Assembly (NCBI GenBank): GCA_963682025.1
Contig: OY821519.1
Span: 65,900,783 to 65,964,782, forward strand
From: Cordilura impudica
Lineage: Eukaryota > Arthropoda > Insecta > Diptera > Scathophagidae
Length of the DNA stretch: 64,000 nt
Direction of reading: 5' to 3'
Both the position numbers and the translations under genes were made by a program. Numbering within the stretch: position 1 is the first letter of the stretch; each line of letters begins with the position of its first letter. The notes under the pieces were generated by a model. The model saw only the letters and a list, made by a program, of their open reading frames with translations. It ran no database searches and was not told the origin of the DNA. Below, piece by piece: positions 46,051 to 57,090 of the stretch.

Positions 46051-46861
46051 TTCGCGAATTAAACGGTTCCTTTGTTATATTCAATGATATATGATTTTGT
46101 GCAAGTGTGTTATGAAGAAAGATAGAGTATCGATGTATTTAAATAAAAACAGAGCTGATTTAAGTATATATATGGGTACATTGACCCATTCGATTTACTG
46201 GCATTAAAAATTGTATCAGTGTATAAGGCTGAAAGTGTATTTTCCATTAAATCAACATATACGTGTTACTTGCTTAACTGTAATAAATAAAATCATTATT
46301 TAGCAAATTACAATGGCATGAATTTTAAAATCTTTCAATGTCAATAAAAATGCGAAAAAATAGTTCTAAGAACTTATTCTAGAACAGGATTTTTAGGAAT
46401 CAATATTGAATAAAACTCAATAGTTATTGGACGAAAGTGCAATACTTAGTTTGTTAACCACTTGTTTGGAAGTCTTCTGCGTTTACAAAATGCACAGTAT
46501 CACATTATTGTATTGTCTTCAAATTATCATCTTCATTAACAGTTATTTCGTACTTGTCATATTAAATATGGAGCACTGTAACAATACATACAATATGTGT
46601 ACGGCAAGATACACAGTCTTTTGCTCAAAATAACTCGTTCATTTAATTGTAAGAAATCATGTAAAATTCTTATTATTTGTATAAACTTTCATTTATATTC
46701 TTAATAATACATACAAAATCATTGTGCTAATGAATTTTATCAACAAAACTTTTATTCATGTTATTTAACGACACATAATTAGATTCAGATTTTATTCTTT
46801 TTCTCATTTGAAGTTTACTGAATTTATACTCAACTTGTCATCATTGGATTTGACAACTTTA
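46051..46861. other. unique sequence upstream of the host gene
   Basis: No coding recognised. It probably includes the proximal regulatory DNA of the gene that starts at 46972. Confidence 0.4.
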
Positions 46862-46868
46862 TCAGTTG
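46862..46868 (+). promoter_or_regulatory. candidate arthropod initiator (TCAGTTG)
   Basis: TCAGTTG fits the arthropod Inr consensus TCAGTY and lies 108 bp before the chosen ATG. No well-placed TATA box was seen (TTTATA at 46823 is ~41 bp upstream). Confidence 0.3.
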
Positions 46869-46971
46869 TGTTAAATTATTCATGTATAATTGTACGTCTT
46901 CGCACTCGTACTCGTTGTATTCTGTCGTCGACATCTATTCAACTTTGTATAACATTTTATCGAGTGAAAGT

Positions 46972-49900
46972 ATGAAAGTATTAAAGTTTTCTGTGACTTT
47001 GGTGGTGACTGTGCAAATCATTTTAGTTGCCGCTGGTTTTGGTACAAATGTCAGCTTATACAATTTTCAGAGACATCGCCAGAGACGCAGTCTAATTTTT
47101 ACAAACAATGGTCAAATTAAGGTAGAATTTTTTGTGATGAGATTGAGAAAAAATACATAAATAGAATAAACAGTTCCCAAAAAAAAAAAATATTCGAGTT
47201 TAAACAGAATTAAGCAAAAGTGAGGTTATAGCTAACGTGAAAGCCAGAGTAGTGCTGCTAAAGGGGAATTTGCCATTAAATATCATAAATTTTGATTTCT
47301 TTTCTTACATTACATTTTTATCTATGACAAAAAAAAATGTTTGCACAAGATATTACAATAAAGTTTGACCGAATCTGGCGATATGTGGAGTAATGAGGAC
47401 AAATGATTTTATGATTTTATATCGGAACGTCCAACAAATTGTTCTAAGTTTTTTTCAATTGCTGACAAATCAAAATTTATAATGATCTAAAAAAAATGAT
47501 TGATTTATAATGATTGAAAAAAAAAAAATAAAATGGAATAAATATCTGGAAGAGGTGAATATAAAACATGGACATGTAAACATGTGAAGGGCAACTATAA
47601 GTAACATGCCCGTGAAGTTGTTTAAAATCTAGACAATTTGATTTTGTTTTCATATTTTGCCATTGCTAAATAAATAATTTTTTTTTATTTATGATGTTTA
47701 TTTTTATAAAATTTTTCATTTACAGATGGAACATAGACGCACTACTTCAAATATCATAATAAAGGGTGATTTCTTAAGATCTATAGGAAAGTTTTCCAAA
47801 AAAAAAAAAAAAAAAACACATAAAATTCAGAAAAATGCATGAAATCTTTATTTGAATCGATAGTACGGTCCATATAATTTAATGTTTGAAGATTATTTCA
47901 TGCAAATGTTGACCGTGACTGCGCCTCAAATGGTCCATCTGCTTAGTCCAATTTTGGCATACTCTTTCCAACATTTCGGCCGGTATCTCACGAGTAAATG
48001 CTTCAATGTTGTCTTCCAATGCGTCAATTGAAGCGGGATTGTCTGTATAGACATGAGCTTTAACATAGCCCCACAAAAAATAATCTAAAGGCGTTAAATC
48101 GCACGATCTAGGCGACCAATTGACCGGTCCCGAACGTGAAATAAAATGTTCACGAACTCGCCTCTCAATAAGTCCATTGTTGCGCGTGCTGTGTGGCACC
48201 GTCTTGTTGAATCCACATGTCATGCAAGTCAAGCTCTTGCATTTTGAGCAAAAAAAAGTTGGATATCAGCTCTCGGTAGCGCTCACCATTCACTGTTACG
48301 TTACGATTCGCATCATCTTTGAATAAGTACGGTCCAATGATGCCTGGCCGATACAGCTGCTATATTTTCTTCAGTTCGCACTCTACGTAAGCGTGTTGGT
48401 GGTTTAAAGTCCAACAATGAAAATTTGGTGCGAAATTTAGTCACAATAGCCCGAATAGCCGCTTCAGTGGGTCGATTAAACTGACCATAAAATGGAAGAA
48501 GCGCGCGATGAACTTTCTTAACAGAGCACGCATTTTGATAATAAAATTCAATAACTTGCAAGTGTTGTTCGTTTGTAAGACGATTCATGGTTAAATTATA
48601 GACCAAACTGAAGATGTTTGACAATGAAACAAAACACGAAACGTGCGTCAGCTGTTTAAACCAGTGTTGCCAAAAAGATAATAGCTAAAAAATCACCCTT
48701 TAGAACACTTATTTGTTGAAGTTGTAAGCAGTGGTCGCAAATGACTGGTAGGAGTTGTATATAGTCCTAATTGTTGAGTAAGAACTAATAGTTTTCTGAG
48801 AACTATCGAAAATCTTACCATAAAATATGATGACGTAGTAGTGTGTGGAGAATTTCAATTCTAATATTCTTGTTTAATAAAATCTACTTAATGATATGAA
48901 AACAAATTCTACTATGCCAACTCACTTCTCCACTACAACTAATACATTATTAGATATATTCTTTGTCAGAAATATACATAAAGTCTTCCTATATGATCAG
49001 TTGTCAGCACCATGTTTCTCCAAACATGATCTTTTATTCTCGGCATATGACTTCAAACTGCAGCATGAAAGTGAGACTGCTACCTATTATTATTAATTAC
49101 CAATATGTCCTTTGAGCTATCAGGAATAAATTGGAGCAGTATCTACTATATGCTCTCGGTTGATAATCAACTTAAATATCTAGAGGAAAATTTGTTTTTA
49201 GTAAATCTGTTCCGGTGAGAAGTCTGAGGAAGAATACCAGGAAGAATCCGTGGTTCAATATTGAAATAAAATTAGCTATTACTCGTAGGGATTTTTCATA
49301 TAAATGCTGGAAACTGTTTAAAATCACTGATCTACATACGGAATATGTAAATACACGAAGAGAAGTGAACAGGATGATCAAAGCTGCTAAATCCAAGTTC
49401 TATTCATGTCGTTTTTTATCTGCAGCTGGTACTAAGAAAACTTGGAGAACTATACGAGAAATTGGGATTGGAAAATCATCGCCATTAATATCTAATGAAA
49501 TAGATGTAGATAAAATCAATGTATCTTTCATGAGTTTCCCTAATATTACTTCATATATGAACTTTTATGATCAAAGAGAATTTTTAGCCCCTCACTAGAA
49601 CTAAAGAAGATATATTTTCAAGCTGTCAATCTAATGTTGTAGGGTTTTAAGAATTATTTTACCGTATGTTCTGCCATTTATAACGCATATATTTAATAAT
49701 ATAATTACAAAGAGTATTTACCCGCAAAGTTGGAAACACGCAAAAATTATACCCACCCCAAAATCTAACAACGAGATTCGTCCAATTGCCATACCTTATC
49801 TATCCAAGGTTTTTGAACGACTGCTTCACAAGCAAATTAGCAAGCATATTAATGATAACGATTTAGTGACAAAAAGGCAATAAGGTTGCCGACCCAAGCA

Positions 49901-52900
49901 TAGTTGTATATCAGCACTCATAGATGTTTCAGAGAATATACGAGAAAGTATTGATGCTGGAGCCATTTATTTTCTTGTCTTACTTGACCATTCCAAAGCG
50001 TTTAATTTATCTCCTTGGTCTATCCGTTTGTTGTCTTCATATCTGTTGAATCGTAGCCAGTCAGTTTTTGCAAACAATAAAACCTCTCGTGTGTTGCCAG
50101 TTATGAAGGGCGTACCCCAAGGATCAATACTGGGACCTCTTCTTTTTACAATCTACGTGAATGACCTAGTAGAACAACTATTATTTTGTAGTGTACACAT
50201 ATAAGCTGATGCTGTTCAGTTATATATAACTACTGGTATAAGCAGCATAAATGATTGCGTTGCAAAATTAAATTCAGATCTTAATAAGATTTATACATGG
50301 GCAAGTGCAAATGGTTTATGACTCAACCCCTCTAAATCAAAGTGTTTGATTTTTACAAGGAGAACAATGACACTGCATTTTGAACCATTGATTATGTTAA
50401 ACAACCAGAGAATTGAAATCGTTTCAATTCTAGGTATTATTTTTAATGATAATCTCACACGGTCCAACCATATTACTTCTGGAGAGCTTACTCAATGCTT
50501 AGTACGTTATGGAATACACAACATATAACCCCCCTTAACATTCGAATTTTGCTTACAAAAACATATCATATCTCTACTATATGGCTGTGAAATATATGCA
50601 AGCACTGATTCTAAGAGTTATAAAAAGCTTGAGTCCACTTTCAATTTTAAGATACATTTTCAATATTCGAAAATATGACCCGATTTCGTATTACTCGAAA
50701 AAACTTTACGGAGTAACATTTGACAATTTGTTAAAAATAAAAACACTACTGTTCTTATAAAAAGTTGTACGTATACATCAGCCAACCGCCGCGGCGCGCC
50801 GCATCGCTAGAAATCATGACATAATGTACATTAGATACCAATATTTAGTATCCAAATGGCAATTTTATGGAATTTATTGGAATTCGCTACCATCGCCCAT
50901 TAAAATTGCAAGCAACGCAATGCTTTTTAAGAGGGAACTTTTTAAATTTTTTAGCTGATCCTTTTTTACTTTTTAATTTTTTTTTTCTGATCCGTTTAAA
51001 TTTTATATATTTTATTTAACTTATTTTGTTTATTTTTATTTTTTATACCATATACCACTATGTGGTTTGGATATAATGACTTTGTGCTGCTGTTTGTAAC
51101 AACCAAAAATATTTGACCTAGACCCATCTTTAATTATACCGATCGAATCAGAATCACTTTCTGAGTTGATTTAACAATGTCCGTCCGTCCGTCCGTCCGT
51201 CCGTCCGTCTGTGTGTCCATGTGAACCTTGTAATCAAACTGCAGGTCGCAAATATGAATATATTTTGATGAAATTTGGTATATAAGCTTTTATCGGCCAT
51301 GGGATGAACGCTGTTGAAATTGGTGAGAATCGGTCCATGTTGAGACCTAGCCCCCATACAAATTACCCCTATGAAATCGACATAAATTGTCATAAGATCC
51401 AAATTGTATATGCGTTCATTACATGCGTTCATTACATCCATTAATGAGTAGTCCAAAAATGATCCCTTTGGCCCCATATAGAGCTGCTTCCCGATTTTCA
51501 CTTAAATCTATTAAAAAACAAAAATATTGCACTGATTCTTCTCAAATTTTGTTTGTATATATTTTTGCAAAATACAAGAGACTTTACCAAACATGATCAG
51601 GATCGGTCCATTTTTGGACCTAGTTCCCATATAGATATAGCATCCGATATGAACTTTTTCATATCTGCAGCCAAAAAATTAATAAAAATCCCACTCAAAT
51701 TTGGTTTTTGCTTATTTTCTATGTCCAGTTAGTTGGGCCTAAGAGATAGGGTTTCTAAACGCATGGTATCGTATAGTCGGTCTAGACCGACTATAATTTT
51801 CTTACTTGTTTATATTATTTTATTTATTAATATTTGTATTAACATTTTTGGTTATAATTTGTTATATTTCTTAAAAATTACACTGTGGAACAAATTTCGG
51901 TTAGCAAAAGTTAGGTCGATTCTGAGAGTGAGGGGTGAAAATAGAGGCTAAGTTAGAAGACCCTTATCGCGGCGTTTGTTTATGTTAGTTCGAATTTTTT
52001 TTTAATTGACCTTCGAACTTTGCATTCAAATGCCGATTTTCAGTATATTGTTGATATGGTTTTTTGGCAATAACTCGTCGACCACTTGATACTTTTTCAA
52101 TCTGTAAAAGCCAAATTATTGCTAGAGACCTGTGCAACAATTAAAAAATTAATTTTAAAAAATTGATTTAGAAAATTTTTGTGGTGCTTATGAAGCAAAA
52201 TGTTGGAAAAATTATTTTTTTTGCTTTTTGAAAATATTTTCCACAAAACTAAGTCTTTTTTGCTTTCTGTTTGAACTATAATCTTCTTCAGTTTCTTCAA
52301 TAAATTTCATTTGAAAAGAAAACAATCATAATATAAAACTTACGTTTTTCAGCTTAATATTAATTTACTTCTCATTTTTTATGTACCAATTTTGTTCAGT
52401 GTTGGTTTTGAAGAAACATTGAAAAAGAAATTATAAAAATATGGAAAAAAATATATTTTTGAAATGTTAGTTATGAAAAGTTTTAAGCAAAAATATTAAA
52501 TAAATTAATTATTTGACCAGTTGCCGTTTAGCAGGCGGCTGTGGATCAACATCACTGCTCACTCTAATATCTTGGTCATCGTCATCATCATCAGAAAGGT
52601 CAATAATTTCGTCCAACAGATATTCTGGAATTTCATCTTTGTCTTCCCCTTCTTCCTCTTTTTCCTCGTCTTCCTCTTCTTCAAGGGTGTTTTTATACAC
52701 CAACAAATTTCAGCGAGTATTGCATCTGTAGATTTCTCTCCTCTGTACCTGAAACGAAAATAGTTTTCAACCGTTAACATGTTTAAATTGTGCACTCTGA
52801 CAGAGATATTAGAAAAATCTAGGAATTCAAAGTATGCACACTCTATAGTTACCTTATTTCAAATGGAAGCGCAGGTTGGTGATAACGTTCGCCTTGCTCA

Positions 52901-55900
52901 TCAGATTCAGTTGGCAGCTGTTGAGCGAGTTGATCAAGATGCTGATGCAAGAGATGAATTTTGTACGACATATTAACCCCAATTTCATCTAAAGCTGCCA
53001 CAGATTGCCTGCAGTTGTCTTTGCGTTTTTTACCCAAAAGTCCTTTAATGACTGCTTTCAATGCGAGCCATGCATTTAATTCTCGGTCTGTCAGAACTTG
53101 GTCAAAATCTTGAAGACTCATTAGTTTCCGTATGTCGGGACCTTTAACAACCCCTTCCTGAATTTTGGCGTTACTTAGTCTTGGGAAAATGTCTTTTAAG
53201 CGGTTGAATACTGCTGGTCTTTTTGCGATACATTTCAAAAAATTTTTAGCAATGCCAAGTTTAATGTGGAGCAACGGCAACAAAATTTTCATTTTAGGAA
53301 CAAGACTTTCGTGTAGCCTATTTTCTTTAGACCATTTCCGGCCAATGTGACTATTCCAGTTATACTGTTTGTGCTGGTTTCTTCCTTTACTACCTTCTCC
53401 GTATCGTGAATCCCAATCGCACAAAAAACACGGATATTTTGGACGGCCAGATGCTGTTAAGCCTGTAATCAATGAAACTATTTTGAGGTCGCAGCAAATG
53501 CGCCACTGGTGTTCGTTATATTTGACTACTTCCAGAATGTGTTTCAAATTATCGAAATTTTCACTAGTGTCAGTGCTATACGCAATCGGAACAGAAGGCA
53601 TTCTATTTGTCTTTTGCAAAAGCACAACTTTTAAGCTGATTAGTGAACTATCGATGTATAAACGCCAATCATTTTTTATTATAGGTTAACCCTATCGTCT
53701 CCATTAACTTTTCAATAGCGTTGCAATAAGCGAAATTTTTTGCATCATTCACATTGAAGAACTTTTCTAACTCTTTTTGGCGTTTTCGATTTGCTGTTAC
53801 TTTGGTACCTTTCGCCAGCAAATTATTTCCTTTCAAAAATGAAGCAAGTAGTTCTGATTTTTTGTTTTCTTTTCAAATGAGATTTATTGAAGAAACTGAG
53901 AAGCATATTATAGATCAAACAGAAAGCAAAAAAGACTTAGTTTTGTGGAAAATATTTTCAAAAAGAAAAAAAAAAAAAATAATTTTTCCAACATTTTGCT
54001 TCATAAGCACCATCAAAATTTTCTAAATCAATTTTTTAAAAAATTTTAATTGTTGCACAGGCCTCTAGCAATAATTTTGCTTTTACAGATTAAAAAAATA
54101 TCAATTAGTCGACGAGTTATAAGCAAAAAACCATATAAACAATATGCTGAAAATCTGCATTTGACTGCAAAGTTCGAAGTTCGATTAAAAAAAAAAATTC
54201 GAACTAACATAAACAAACGCCGTGATACGGGTCTTCTAATTTAGCCTCTATTTTCACCCCTCACTCTCAGAATTGACCTAACTTTTGCTAACCTGAATTT
54301 GTTCCACAGTGGTATTTAATATTTTTGTACCCTATACCACTATGTGGTTTGGGTATAATGACTTTGTGCTGCTGTTTGTAACTACCAAAAATATTTGACC
54401 TGGACCCATCTTTTATTATACCGATCAGCTCAGAATAACTTTCTGAGTCGTTTAAGCGATGTCCGTCCGTCCGTCCGTCCGTCTGTGTGTCCATGTAAAC
54501 TTTGTAATCAAATTACTGGTCGCAAATATGAATATATTTTGCTGAAATTTGGTATGTAAGCTTTTGTCGGCCATAGGGTGAACGCCGTGGAAATTGGTGA
54601 AAATCGGTCCATGTTCAGACCTAGTCCCCATACAAATGACCCCAATGAAATCGACATAAATTGCCATAAGATCCAAACTATCTAAGTCAAATTGGGTTTG
54701 TAGGTGTTTATTGTATCCATTAATCAGTAGTCCAAAAATAATGCATATAGAACAGTTCTTAGTCATAGGCCCTATATAGAGCTGCTTCCCGATCTTCACT
54801 TAAATCTATCAAAAAATAAAAATATTGCACAGATTTTTCTCAAATTTGGTTTGTGTATATTTTTTCAAAATGTAAGTATCTTTAATAAATATGGTCAATA
54901 TCGATCCACATTTCGACCTAGTCCCCATATAAATATAGCATCCGATATAAACTTTTTCATATCTGCAGCCAAAAAAATTAATAAGAATGGCACTCAAATT
55001 TGGTTTATGCTTATTTTCTATATCAAATTAGCTGGACCGAAGAGGTAGGGTCTCTAAACCATGGTATAGGGTATCGTATAGTCGGTATAGACCGACTATA
55101 ACTTTCTTACTTGTTATATTTACATTTATTATTTTTTTAAAACCAATTTGTTAAAATTTTCTATTTCAATTTAATGTAAAACTCCTATACTTTAATTATA
55201 AGATTATAAATATTGTTGTGTGGGAAATCATAAAAAGATAAACTAAACTAAACATTCGACTTATATTATTAAATGTTTCTTCCTTTTTTTAATTAATATA
55301 CATTTTTTTTAGCTTTCCATTGGTCCCTCTATGCCAGTACGGTTGGATGATCCCATATCATGGCGTTCATTGGTATGTTCTTACACACTACAAGGTGGTC
55401 AGTACAATTTGCCCACGGCACCATTGTATCCCTGGGATAAATGGGAAAATACATTTGCTAGATCTCTCAAACAAATAAAATCGAAATTTGAACGTTTCAA
55501 TGAATACGAACAAGATGATACACGCGAATTTGTTTATATGGTTTTGGAAAAATACATGAATCGCAATAATGCTGCTAATGGTCATCAATGTCTATTAAGA
55601 GCCATTTGTGAAAATGCACAAGTTCATCAACATAATGGATTATTTGCCGAGGTTTTAGATATAGTATTAACGTAAGTGCATACATATACATATTTAAAAA
55701 AATACAGATATTCCTCGACTTATGTCCTATTTTTCTTCCAAATTTTTCTTACTTGTATTCCTTGTTGTGGCTCATTGGGAATATTCACTTTATATGAAAT
55801 TGAGGAATATTAAAAAATCTTAATGTTATAGATTTGTATGGTAGTTTTTAAATTTACATAAAGATTACATTATAAATTGACTTAAAAATTTTATAAATAA

Positions 55901-56192
55901 TAGATTTTATTTTTTCTGATGGAATTTGACTTACGACCTAATTAAGTTGACTTTCCACTTATCTCGGTCATAAATCTTGGAATACTGGCATTACTAAATA
56001 CATCGCAAAAAGTAATTAACATTAATTGTCACTGTTTTTTTTTTTTAATTTAATAGACCTGGGAGAGAACATTTGAATGAATCGTATGGAATGGCTTTAC
56101 ATGCTGGTCGTTATGGTGCTGATTGTATCAAATTATATTCCTTATGTCCCAAGGGCACTAGTCTATTGGATCAATACGTTGATGAACTTTAA
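46972..56192 (+). CDS. DM4/DM12 domain secreted protein, three exons
   Basis: Join 46972-47121, 55313-55671, 56057-56192; 214 residues. Exon 1 encodes a signal peptide (MKVLKFSVTLVVTVQIILVA, then AGFGTNVSL) and a basic RHRQRR site that could be cut by a furin-like protease. It ends RRSLIFTNNGQIK at AAG/GTAGAA, phase 0. Exon 2 starts after TTTTTTTTAG with LSIGPSMPVRLDD and carries WRSLVCSYTLQGGQYNLP, EQDDTREFVYMVLEKYM and CLLRAICENAQVHQHNGL. It ends at AC/GTAAGT, phase 2. Exon 3 restores ACA and gives PGREHLNESYGMALHAGR, DCIKLYSLCPKG and LLDQYVDEL. The four Cys of CLLRAIC, DC and CP are the DM4/DM12 signature. An in-frame ATG at 46882 has a poor context and no signal peptide. The family is insect-expanded and its role unknown; I infer secretion. 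Confidence 0.88.
47762..48700 (-). mobile_element. internally deleted mariner-type transposon
   Basis: AAGGGTGATTTCTTAAG at the left and the complement of AAGGGTGATTTTTTAGC at the right, flanked by TA (47760-47761, 48701-48702). It is 939 bp, shorter than the ~1.3 kb expected, because the middle of the transposase is deleted. Confidence 0.9.
47879..48624 (-). pseudogene. mariner/IS630-type transposase with internal deletion
   Basis: The N-terminal frame (48624-48313) has MNRLTNEQHLQVIEFYYQNA, then SVKKVHRALLPFYGQFNRP and a FRTKFSLLDFKPPTRLRRVR stretch (HTH region). It then breaks after ENIAAVSA directly into IIGPYLFKDDANRNVTV read in a shifted frame, so roughly 130-140 residues with the first catalytic Asp are missing. 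MWIQQDGAT remains (second Asp). The final frame (48232-47879) has SGPVNWSPRSCDLTPLDYF (third acidic residue) and WGYVKAHVYTDNP, and ends RSHGQHLHEIIFKH. It cannot encode an active enzyme. Confidence 0.9.
48890..50965 (+). pseudogene. CR1/Jockey-like LINE relic (endonuclease end plus reverse transcriptase)
   Basis: + strand, in order: THFSTTTNTLLDIFFV and CFSKHDLLFSAYDF (C-terminal part of the APE-type endonuclease, 48917-49060). KNPWFNIEIKLAITRRDFSYK then WRTIREIGIGKSSPL (49236-49480) is the linker. A damaged KIIPTPKSNNEIRPIAIPYL palm entry is at ~49745-49800. LVLLDHSKAFN (first Asp) is at ~49975-50000, and VMKGVPQGSILGPLLFTIYVND at 50101-50165. The YADD box is mutated (HI-stop-ADAVQLY) at ~50200-50225. 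C-terminal ILGIIFNDNLTRSNHIT is at 50430-50470. Many stops and frameshifts; 5'-truncated. Confidence 0.9.
51043..51810 (+). mobile_element. full-length mini-me-like element
   Basis: TTATACCATATACCACTATG, (GTCC)n at about 51179-51208, core blocks, GGTATCGTATAG, the GTCGGTCTAGACCGAC palindrome and TTTTCTTACTTGTT. Confidence 0.9.
51881..52330 (+). repeat. left terminal inverted repeat
   Basis: Inverted match to 53866-54312, through blocks TCTGAGAGTGAGGGGTGAAAA, AAACGCCG-type and TTCTTCAGTTTCTTCAATAAA. Confidence 0.85.
52509..53888 (-). pseudogene. uncharacterised transposon protein, intron-containing, frameshifted
   Basis: Minus strand. N-terminal LLAKGTKVTANRKRQKELEKF and NVNDAKNFAYCNAIEKLMETI (53840-53715), then a one-base shift in an A run near 53695 restores NDWRLYIDSSLISLKVVLLQK. 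The long frame (53625-52849) has MPSVPIAYSTDTSENF, WRICCDLKIVSLITGL, GRPKYPCFLCDWDSRYG, ILLPLLHIKLGIAKNF, AKIQEGVVKGPDIRKL and a final MSYKIHLLHQHLDQL segment with LPTESDEQGERYHQ. At ATAAG/GTAACT it appears to splice to TTTCAG/GTACAGAGGAG, giving YRGEKSTDAILAEICW. An acidic tail to 52509 is in a shifted frame. CADLK...FLC.WDSR is distinctive. I recall many unnamed homologues in Hydra and insects. CDLK, CDW and DEQGER could supply catalytic acids; that is inference. Confidence 0.75.
53866..54312 (-). repeat. right terminal inverted repeat
   Basis: Inverted counterpart of 51881-52330. The start of the gene lies at its inner edge. Confidence 0.85.
54328..55115 (+). mobile_element. full-length mini-me-like element, slightly diverged
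   Basis: TACCCTATACCACTATGTGG, (GTCC)n at 54462-54483, core, GGTATAGGGTATCGTATAG, a GTCGGTATAGACCGAC palindrome (central base pair changed) and TTTCTTACTTGTT. Confidence 0.9.
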
Positions 56193-56235
56193 CTTTAAAG
56201 TGATAATGAAAAAGAAATGCCAACAAAATCTCGTA

Positions 56236-56255
56236 AATAAAAAACTCGTAATAAA
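56236..56255 (+). terminator. polyadenylation signals of the DM4/DM12 gene
   Basis: AATAAA at 56236-56241 and 56250-56255, 44 and 58 bp after the stop codon. Confidence 0.55.
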
Positions 56256-56259
56256 AACT

Positions 56260-57086
56260 TGACAAAATCTTATGAATTCCTTAAATGTTTGTAGGTATTT
56301 TCTTAAACAAACAGCTACAGCTATGATTGTTATTGCTGTCGTTAGTATAGTACAAAATTCCTGCATAGATTTTTCTTGTCTTTCACAATTAACCCATAAA
56401 TGTAAAACAATGTGATGCATTTCTTTTTGGTACGAATTTTTTAATAACTGAAAGAAAACACCGCGATGCGGTTAAAATACTAGAGGTATACATAAAGAGC
56501 GATGTTGCACAGTGGCTGAAAATCGGCTTTCATTGGCCAAACCGATCGAAATATTTTATTAGTTTTTTCTAGTGGATAGATATTTAGTTGAGCTTGCGTT
56601 ACTTTTAATCTCATCAAAATTGATTGAGTTATTTTTAAGGAATTGTAGGTCAAAGCTGAACTTTTCTCATTTTTTTATGGGTTTTTTATCTTCTTTGTTT
56701 ATTAAAAAATGTCGTAGATTTTAATAAGAACAATAACCATTTTTTTTTAATAATATGATTTTTTTTGAATGTTTATACTCAAAAAATTTTTACAAAAAAG
56801 AAAAAAAAGTAAAATCAACTGGAAATTTTGCTATTACTACTGAAAAATTAAAAATTTTCTGATGTCAAATTTGCAAATTTGTTTACACTTAAAGAATATT
56901 CCCACTTAAAAAAGTTAGTAATATTATCTATTAGTCAGAAAAATTTATAATTTTTTGCTGTCAATTTTGTTAATTTTAGCAAAATAAATCTGCTGAACAT
57001 TAGCGCAATGATTCTGATTTTGATGTGAAAATAAGGGATTTTATTTTTTTATTTTTTGAATTTTTCTTAAAAAACTGCAATAGCGT
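56260..57086. other. AT-rich stretch without recognisable gene
   Basis: Nothing supported. Confidence 0.5.
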
Positions 57087-57090
57087 TTAA

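Larger units (their letters stand above)
51881..54312 (-). mobile_element. 2.4-kb DNA transposon with ~450-bp terminal inverted repeats
   Basis: CACTGTGGAACAAATTTCGG at the left and the complement of CACTGTGGAACAAATTCAGG at the right. The arms match for roughly 430-450 bp (51881-52330 and 53866-54312). They enclose a minus-strand gene for an uncharacterised protein. No clear target duplication was found (AAATTA against GTATTT). The CACTG start recalls Chapaev/CACTA-type ends, but I do not assign a superfamily. Confidence 0.8.
47122..55312 (+). other. intron 1 of the DM4/DM12 gene (8.2 kb, transposon-filled)
   Basis: Donor GTAGAA and an acceptor after a T-rich tract ending TTTTTTTTAG. Intron 2 of the same gene is only 385 bp (55672-56056; GTAAGT...AATAG). 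Most of intron 1 is made of five inserted elements: a deleted mariner, a LINE relic, two mini-me copies and a long-TIR transposon. Confidence 0.85.

Noticed and set aside
46882..46971. Upstream in-frame ATG as start of the DM4/DM12 protein
   Set aside because: It would add 30 residues before the signal peptide and has T at -3, while the ATG at 46972 has A at -3 and starts a normal signal sequence.
52513..52763. Ser-rich and Phe/Leu-rich + strand frames
   Set aside because: Shadows of the acidic C-terminal tail encoded on the minus strand of the long-TIR element.
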